Of a DNA stretch of 64,000 nt, positions 58,706-64,000 are shown in pieces. The DNA is from JBCCFW01 sp039029535. GTDB taxonomy: Bacteria > Acidobacteriota > JBCCFW01. The stretch is from positions 1 to 64,000 of the forward strand of contig JBCCFW010000017.1 of assembly GCA_039029535.1 (NCBI GenBank), read 5' to 3'. The position numbers and the translations under genes are program-made. The notes under the pieces are model-generated. The model saw only the letters and a list, made by a program, of their open reading frames with translations. It had not been told where the DNA came from and searched no databases. Position 1 is the stretch's first letter; every line of letters starts with the position of its first letter.

Positions 58706-60337
58706 ATGGCCAGCGAGCGAGACCTGCAGGGTGAGATCGAACGGCTCGAGCGTGAGCTCTCCGTGTTGCGAGAGCGGGAGCGGCTCGTTCAGGAGACCGA
58801 TGACGTCCTCGAGCTGGCCATGCGCGAGCGGCTTCCCCTGGCGCTCACCGTCGAGCGCGTGCAGCCCCTCCTGCTCCAGGCGGCCGGGGCGGTGAGCGTT
58901 CACCTGCGGACCTGGGGCGAGGATCTCGAGCTCCACGACTTCCACTCGCCCGCCGAGGGCCGGCAACCCGACCTCGTCGCGTTGAGCGCACGGACCGATG
59001 CGGATGAGCGCGTGGTCGACCAGGACGAGTCGACTGCTCTCGTGGCCCAGCGTATCGACGTGGCCGGGCACAGCTTCGGCTGCGCGGCGCTCCACTTCGA
59101 TCGACAGCTCGACGATGCGGAAGTCGAGCGAGTGCAGGGCCTGCTCAACGCCTGGTGCGAGGAGCTCGACAACCACCTGGCCGCCATCGAGCGTCTTCGC
59201 ATCAAGGCCGACATCACGCGGTCGCTGTCACGGGCTCTCGAACGTCCCAGCCTGGAAGAGGGCATCGCGGAGGCCATTCAGCTCTTGCAGCGGCACGTGG
59301 CCTTCGACGATCTCATCCTCGTTTACCGCCACGAGGAGGGCATCGAGGAGGTCAGCCTCAACTACAAGATCATCCGCGGTGGTGAGCTCGTTCACGACTC
59401 GCGCGTCAACGAAGACGTCGAGATCGGCGAGTTCATGCGCTCGGCAGCCTTCCGCGATCTCAGCGGTGAAGCCATGGAGCCGGAGCCCGAGCGCGTGCCG
59501 CGACGCTTCGGCATCGAGCGCTATCGCGAGGAGGTGTTGATCAACGGTCTTCGTGATCGCGAGGTGGTCGGTCGTCTCGTCGTCACGAGCACGCACGAAG
59601 ACTTCAACAGCTTCGAGCGCGACGTCCTCGAGCGCTTCGCCGACTACATGCGGATGCGCATCGTCGACTTCAACCGTGAGTGGCGTTACCTCGCGCACTG
59701 CTTCCCGCGTCCGATCGTTCGTCGGCTCATGGACGACGCCGACTATCAGGAGCGCTGGCTCCGACCGCGTGAGCGTGAGACGGCGGTCATGTTCTGCGAC
59801 ATCTCGGGCTTCACGAGAGTGTCGGGTGAAGTCTTGAAGGAGCCGGCGCTCATCGGACGGCTCATCGACACCTGGAGCGAGCGGGCCGTCGACATCATCT
59901 GGGAGACCGGCGGGGTCTTCGACAAGATGGTCGGCGACTGCGTCATCGGTCTCTGGGGGCCGCCGTTCTACGACGAGGACCCCCGGACGCTCTGTCGTGC
60001 TGCGGCCGACACGGCGCGTCGCATCCGCGACTTCACGCGGACGCTCGGCGAGTCCGGGCTCATGCCCGAGCTCGAAGGCGTCGATCCGCCCATGGGCGTC
60101 GCGATCGGGCTCAACTGGTGTCCGCTCTACGTCGGCCTCTTCGGCCCCGACAGCGACTTCACCGGTTTCAGCTCCGGCATGAACAACGCCGCCCGCCTCC
60201 AGGGCGTGGCGGTCCAGGACGAGATCCTCGTCATGGACTCCTTCGTCGAGCAGCACGGGGAGGGGGCGTTCGGCGAGTGGCGAACCGCGCAGGTGAAGAA
60301 CGTCGCGGAGCCACTGAGGTTCGCCACCCTGGACTGA
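58706..60337 (+). CDS. GAF-containing class III adenylate/guanylate cyclase
   Basis: 543 aa from ATG 58706 (GAGGA upstream). N-terminal coiled coil (residues 4-35), two GAF-like sensor regions (about 40-155 and 175-330). The cyclase homology domain is about 365-543: metal-binding Asp in VMFCDISGFTRVSG, second Asp in FDKMVGDCVIGLWGPP, and LNWCPLYVGLFG with the late SGMNNAARLQGVA. It makes cAMP or cGMP in the cytoplasm. The cNMP-binding protein at 609-1139 is a possible receiver. Confidence 0.92.
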   Translation: MASERDLQGEIERLERELSVLRERERLVQETDDVLELAMRERLPLALTVERVQPLLLQAAGAVSVHLRTWGEDLELHDFHSPAEGRQPDLVALSARTDADERVVDQDESTALVAQRIDVAGHSFGCAALHFDRQLDDAEVERVQGLLNAWCEELDNHLAAIERLRIKADITRSLSRALERPSLEEGIAEAIQLLQRHVAFDDLILVYRHEEGIEEVSLNYKIIRGGELVHDSRVNEDVEIGEFMRSAAFRDLSGEAMEPEPERVPRRFGIERYREEVLINGLRDREVVGRLVVTSTHEDFNSFERDVLERFADYMRMRIVDFNREWRYLAHCFPRPIVRRLMDDADYQERWLRPRERETAVMFCDISGFTRVSGEVLKEPALIGRLIDTWSERAVDIIWETGGVFDKMVGDCVIGLWGPPFYDEDPRTLCRAAADTARRIRDFTRTLGESGLMPELEGVDPPMGVAIGLNWCPLYVGLFGPDSDFTGFSSGMNNAARLQGVAVQDEILVMDSFVEQHGEGAFGEWRTAQVKNVAEPLRFATLD

Positions 60338-60541
60338 GCTCGAGGCTCGAGTCGCTTGGCTCGGGGGCCCGTGGCTCGTGCTCGGTTTGGTGGTGCGCTC
60401 CGCGTCGCCTGTCGCGACGACGGAGATCGGCCCCCTGGTACGCTCGACTCCAGGTTGCTCGGCGGTCGAGCCTCGTGTCGGAAGCCCTTCGGTAAACGCG
60501 ATCCATCACGTGGCCGAGTCGCCCTAGGAGGAGGACGACTC

Positions 60542-61414
60542 GTGGCGTGTTCGATGGTCCAGCTCTCTCGACGGCTCTCCCTGACGTTCTTCGCCGTGCT
60601 CGTTCTCGGCCTGGCCTTGGGCTGCGACAGCAGTGACGATCCCTGTGACCTCGACGAAGACGGGGACGGCGTCCTGGCCTGCGAGGACAACTGTCCCGAC
60701 GTCGCCAACGCGGATCAGCTCGACTCCGACGGCGATGGCGAAGGCGACGCCTGTGACGTGGCGCCGCTGGGCGAGCGCACCGACTGTGCCGACGGCCTGG
60801 ACGGGGACGGCGACGGGCTGATCGACTGCGCCGATCCCGACTGCGACGGGACCTGCACCTGCTCTCCGGCACCGGCGCTCGATGCAAGTGACCCCGTGAC
60901 GCCTGACGCCGCCTTCGACGGGGACACCGTTCGCATTCGAGGGACAGGCCTCGTGGACGTCGAAGGCAACCCGGCGGTGGTGAGCCTCGGCGGCGTGATG
61001 GTGCCGATCGTGGCCAGCAGCGCCACCGAGCTCACCGTCGAGGTTCCTGCCGGCCTGCCTGACGGCGCCCGAGTGGCCGTCGACGTGGAGACCTGCAGCG
61101 GGAGCGACGTGGCGGCCGATGCCCTGTTGATCGTGGACCCGTGTACCGAGGCCCCCGTGCTGACCGCCATCAGCCCGACCGTGGGCCCCGCCGGCACCGT
61201 CGTGAGCTTGGTTGGCTCGAATCTCCTCGGTGCCGGTGACATGCCGGCGGCGGTGCTCTTCGGGTTCAGCAAGGCCCTCGTCGTCGACGCGACGGAGACG
61301 GTGCTCCGAGTGGAGGCCCCTGCGGGCTTTGCCGACGGGCTGTCCGTGTCGGTCACCGTGGAGACCTGCGCGGGCACGGATCGGCTGGTCGCGGCGTACA
61401 CCTACCGCTCGTGA
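60542..61414 (+). CDS. TIG/IPT-domain lipoprotein with thrombospondin-3 repeat
   Basis: 290 aa from GTG 60542, 6 nt after AGGAGGAGGA. Lipoprotein signal ending LALGC. A calcium-binding TSP3-type segment (DLDEDGDGVLACEDNCPDVANADQLDSDGDGEGDACD) is followed by a DGxDGDGDGLIDC repeat and two TIG/IPT immunoglobulin-like domains (about 125-205 and 210-290, TVGPAGTVVSLVGSNLLG). Outer-surface adhesin-like. A tandem paralogue follows 146 bp downstream. Confidence 0.85.
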   Translation: MACSMVQLSRRLSLTFFAVLVLGLALGCDSSDDPCDLDEDGDGVLACEDNCPDVANADQLDSDGDGEGDACDVAPLGERTDCADGLDGDGDGLIDCADPDCDGTCTCSPAPALDASDPVTPDAAFDGDTVRIRGTGLVDVEGNPAVVSLGGVMVPIVASSATELTVEVPAGLPDGARVAVDVETCSGSDVAADALLIVDPCTEAPVLTAISPTVGPAGTVVSLVGSNLLGAGDMPAAVLFGFSKALVVDATETVLRVEAPAGFADGLSVSVTVETCAGTDRLVAAYTYRS

Positions 61415-61418
61415 GCGG
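61405..61418. terminator. Inverted repeat over the stop codon
   Basis: CCGCTC-GT-GAGCGG; the TGA at 61412-61414 crosses the centre. Confidence 0.3.
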
Positions 61419-61560
61419 CCGAGGCCCGGTGCAAGAGACGATTCGCTCGGCACTGATCGTCTGATACTCTCGGTGTCGACCTGATCGGTGTCGCCTCGCT
61501 TTTGGACTGGCGAGTGGAGCGTTCACCACGTGTGGGGCCCTGAGCCTCCTGGAGGAACAC

Positions 61561-63279
61561 GTGATCGAACCGCATCCGACGTCCGCGCTCTCCCGTCGTC
61601 TCCGGCTGTCGCTCGGGGCCGCCCTCGTCGTGGGGCTCGTCCTGGGTTGCGACCACGGCAACGACAACCCGTGCCTGCTCGACACCGATCGCGACGGCTA
61701 CCCCGCCTGCGACGACAACTGCCCCGAGGCGGCCAACCCGGACCAACTCGATGCCGATGGGGACGGCGTGGGCGATGCCTGCGATGTCGATCCGCTGGGC
61801 GAGCTCACCGACTGCGCCGACGGCCTGGACGGTGACGACGATGGCCTGGTCGACTGTGACGACCCCGACTGCGAGGGCAGTTGCGCGTGCTCGCCTGGCC
61901 CCCTTCTCGATCGCGTGGAGCCGCCGTCGGGCCCGCCCGGGACGGTGGCGACGCTCGTCGGGAGTGGATTCCTCGGCGTGGATGGCGTCGGGCCGGTCGT
62001 TCACTTCGGATCCTTCGAGGCGAGAATTCTCGACCTGACCGACACGCAGCTCATCGTCCTGGTTCCCGTCGGCCCACCTCCCGACTCGCTGGTGGATGTC
62101 ACCGTCGGGACCTGTGGAGGCATCGGAAGGCTCGCGGGTGCCTACACGGTCGACGACTTCCTGGGGTGCTCGCTGGCTCCCAGTCTCGAGAGCGTCGATC
62201 CAGACTCCGGGCCGGTGGGGACCGCCGTGCTGCTCCGGGGTGCCGCGTTCATCGGTGACGATGGTCTCGCCGCTCACGTGACTTTCGGTCTCACCGAAGC
62301 TCGGGTGCTGGCAGCCACGACGACCGAGATGTTGGTCGAGGCACCGACAGTCCCCCTTGACGGCACGAGCGTGTCAGTGACGGTGGCGACCTGCGGTGGC
62401 ACGGATCGCCTTGATGAAGCCTTCACCTACGACGTCACGGGCTGCCCACGGCCCCCCGTGCTCGACAGTCTCGAGCCGACGTCGGGACCGGCGGGGACGG
62501 TCGTGACGCTCCGAGGAGCCGATCTCATCGGTGCCGATGGCCTGGCGGCCAGCGTGCGCTTTGGTCTCACCGAGGCCGTCGTCGTCGACTCTGCTGCCGA
62601 ACAATTGCTGGTCGTGGTACCCGATGGTTTCCCCGACGACACGACGGTGTCGGTGACGGTGACGACCTGTGGCGGGACGGACATGCTCGCTGGCGCCTTC
62701 ACGTTCGACACCCTCGTCGGCTGCACGAGCACCCCGCCGGTCTTCGAGTCGGTGGAGCCGAGCGAGGGGCCGGCAGGGACCGTCGTGACGATCACGGGCC
62801 AGGATCTCATCGACCTCTGTGACAGCGTGTCGGTGGTGCTCTTCGGGATGGAGGAGGCCGTCGTCATCGACGCGACGGCCACCCAGCTCCTCGTGGTCGT
62901 GCCCGAGGGCATCCCGGCAGGCACGGAGGTGTCCCTCACGCTGCTCAACTGCTGCGGCACCGACTCCGAGCCAGCGGCCTTCACCTACTCGGACGCGGCC
63001 GGCTGCACGTCGACGCCACCGATTCTCGACACCGTGGATCCGGGCGAGGGTCGAGCCGGTGACGTCGTGACCCTCACCGGCTCGCGCTTCATCGGACCCT
63101 GTGACGAAGCCGCCATCGCTCGCTTCGGCCTCACGGAAGCGGTGACGCTGGACGCGACGGACACGCAGCTGATCGTCGTCGTGCCAGGAGGCATCCCCGC
63201 CGGCACCTTCGTCTCGGTCGCCGTGGAGAATTGCTGCGGCACCGACACGCTACCGATGGCCTTCGAGTACGTTCCGTGA
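61561..63279 (+). CDS. TIG/IPT-repeat lipoprotein
   Basis: 572 aa from GTG 61561 (GGAGGAACAC upstream). Lipobox VGLVLGC; the same TSP3 head as its neighbour (DNCPEAANPDQLDADGDGVGDACD), then five TIG/IPT repeats of about 85 residues, each opening P-x-x-GPAGTVVTL and closing C-C/G-GTD. It is an expanded copy of the 60542 protein, from tandem duplication and internal repeat growth. Confidence 0.86.
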   Translation: MIEPHPTSALSRRLRLSLGAALVVGLVLGCDHGNDNPCLLDTDRDGYPACDDNCPEAANPDQLDADGDGVGDACDVDPLGELTDCADGLDGDDDGLVDCDDPDCEGSCACSPGPLLDRVEPPSGPPGTVATLVGSGFLGVDGVGPVVHFGSFEARILDLTDTQLIVLVPVGPPPDSLVDVTVGTCGGIGRLAGAYTVDDFLGCSLAPSLESVDPDSGPVGTAVLLRGAAFIGDDGLAAHVTFGLTEARVLAATTTEMLVEAPTVPLDGTSVSVTVATCGGTDRLDEAFTYDVTGCPRPPVLDSLEPTSGPAGTVVTLRGADLIGADGLAASVRFGLTEAVVVDSAAEQLLVVVPDGFPDDTTVSVTVTTCGGTDMLAGAFTFDTLVGCTSTPPVFESVEPSEGPAGTVVTITGQDLIDLCDSVSVVLFGMEEAVVIDATATQLLVVVPEGIPAGTEVSLTLLNCCGTDSEPAAFTYSDAAGCTSTPPILDTVDPGEGRAGDVVTLTGSRFIGPCDEAAIARFGLTEAVTLDATDTQLIVVVPGGIPAGTFVSVAVENCCGTDTLPMAFEYVP

Positions 63280-63343
63280 CGTCGTGAGCGCTTCGAGCCT
63301 GCGTTCGCGATAGTCTCTCGTCGCGAGGGTCAGGAGACGGACC

Positions 63344-63634
63344 GTGAGCCAGCAGCAAGAGAACGAGGCGACCATGCGACTCGCCGCCGAGCGGGGACAG
63401 CACGACGCCGTGGGGCTCATGCTCCAGCTCGGAGCCGACGTGAACGCTCCAGACCCGTCGGACGGTCGCACCGCCCTGCATCGGGCGGCGGCGGTCGGCT
63501 ATCCGGAGGTCGTCGAGCAGCTCCTCGCGGCAGGTGCCGACGCGTCGATCGCCGACGGAGAGGGAGCCACCGCGCGCCAGCTCGCCGAGGCCGGTGGCTT
63601 CCAGGACGTGTTGGGGCTGCTGCCGAGTCCGTAG
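63344..63634 (+). CDS. Ankyrin-repeat protein
   Basis: 96 aa from GTG 63344 (GGAGACGG upstream). Two and a half ankyrin repeats: MRLAAERGQHDAVGLMLQLGADVNAPDPSDGRTALHRAAAVGYPEVVEQLLAAGADASIADGEG. Protein-interaction module; partner unknown. Confidence 0.85.
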   Translation: MSQQQENEATMRLAAERGQHDAVGLMLQLGADVNAPDPSDGRTALHRAAAVGYPEVVEQLLAAGADASIADGEGATARQLAEAGGFQDVLGLLPSP

Positions 63635-63660
63635 AGCTGCCGAGAGCTGAAGGAGGGCAG

Positions 63661-63948
63661 TTGACGTTCATCTGTGAGAGCCACGGACCCTGCCCAGCGG
63701 CATTCGTTTCTCCCGACGTGGCCGAGGGAGTCAACGCGGGTCAGCCGGTCGGCCCGCTCGTGCGAGTGACCTACACCCATCGCGGAGATCCCGCGCTGGA
63801 GCTCCTGTTCTCCGAGGCAGTCGCCGAAGCGGCTGGCGTGGTGGCTGGTGAAGCGCCGCTTCCCAAGACGATCGCCGATCATGAGAAGACGGTCAGGCCG
63901 GTGTGCTCGCGGTGCCTCGAGGAAGCTCTGACTTCGACTGAGGCCTGA
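63661..63948 (+). CDS. Small Cys-containing hypothetical protein
   Basis: 95 aa with a TTG start preceded by AGGAGG. Cys in FICESHGPC and RPVCSRCLEEAL. Resembles the 35109-35459 protein in plan: Cys-His near the start and C-x-x-C plus Glu-Glu near the end. Not recognised. Follows the ankyrin gene by 26 bp, so probably an operon. Confidence 0.6.
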   Translation: MTFICESHGPCPAAFVSPDVAEGVNAGQPVGPLVRVTYTHRGDPALELLFSEAVAEAAGVVAGEAPLPKTIADHEKTVRPVCSRCLEEALTSTEA

Positions 63949-64000
63949 AGACAGCCCACCGCTGCCTGATCAGCTTCCGCCTCCCACCACCTCTCGCGCC

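Overview
A 64-kb window of GC-rich chromosomal DNA from a free-living Gram-negative-type bacterium, most likely Planctomycetota. Three things point there: an ECF sigma factor paired with a zinc-ribbon Ser/Thr kinase carrying WD40 repeats; a kinase with the N-terminal domain typical of planctomycete kinases; and large secreted proteins built from beta-helices, TIG domains and Asp/Cys-rich repeats. Myxococcota or Acidobacteriota cannot be excluded from sequence alone. I see no rRNA, tRNA, CRISPR array, prophage or complete insertion sequence.

Layout. 1-3552: the end of a sigma-54 activator, a cyclic-nucleotide-binding protein, and a leftward MFS / MBL hydrolase / BamE-like operon. 3744-9000: a secreted pentaheme cytochrome c, a DNA-repair methyltransferase, MscL and a glycine-rich exported protein. 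9394-14720: the most unusual block. It holds a caspase-fold protease, a convergent Ser/Thr kinase with a C-terminal formylglycine-generating-enzyme-like (FGE/SUMF1) domain, a divergent FHA protein with a probable winged helix, and a small beta-rich protein closed by a strong hairpin. 14769-19104: a beta-helix protein and an OmpA/BON plus coiled-coil envelope pair. 19375-21029: a DGPF/YCII protein with an ECF42 sigma factor and a matching promoter. 21080-24014: a translationally coupled nucleotide-sugar / glycosyltransferase operon. 24039-27914: DUF1579, a DMT exporter coupled to a PLP decarboxylase, and an ArsR-AHSA1 pair. 27966-32418: ECF sigma plus WD40 kinase, sharing an upstream motif. 32420-39626: a methyltransferase, a VWA protein, an AAC(6')-like acetyltransferase and secreted proteins. 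39678-43280: histidine kinase, response regulator-TPR, and FHA-GAF-histidine kinase. 43390-50422: another Ser/Thr kinase, a methyltransferase and a Cys/Asp-repeat protein. 50538-53686: OxyR and AroA. 54399-63948: a beta-propeller-like surface protein, aldo/keto reductase, cupin, an inverted-repeat element, a class III cyclase, paired TIG lipoproteins, an ankyrin protein and a small Cys protein.

How it works together. The region is rich in signalling: three Ser/Thr kinases, two FHA proteins, two ECF sigmas, two histidine kinases, a cNMP-binding protein and a nucleotide cyclase. Much of the rest is exported protein. Two cross-cutting signals stand out. Several secreted proteins end in a related C-terminal module. 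Many genes have a near-perfect inverted repeat centred on or touching the stop codon.
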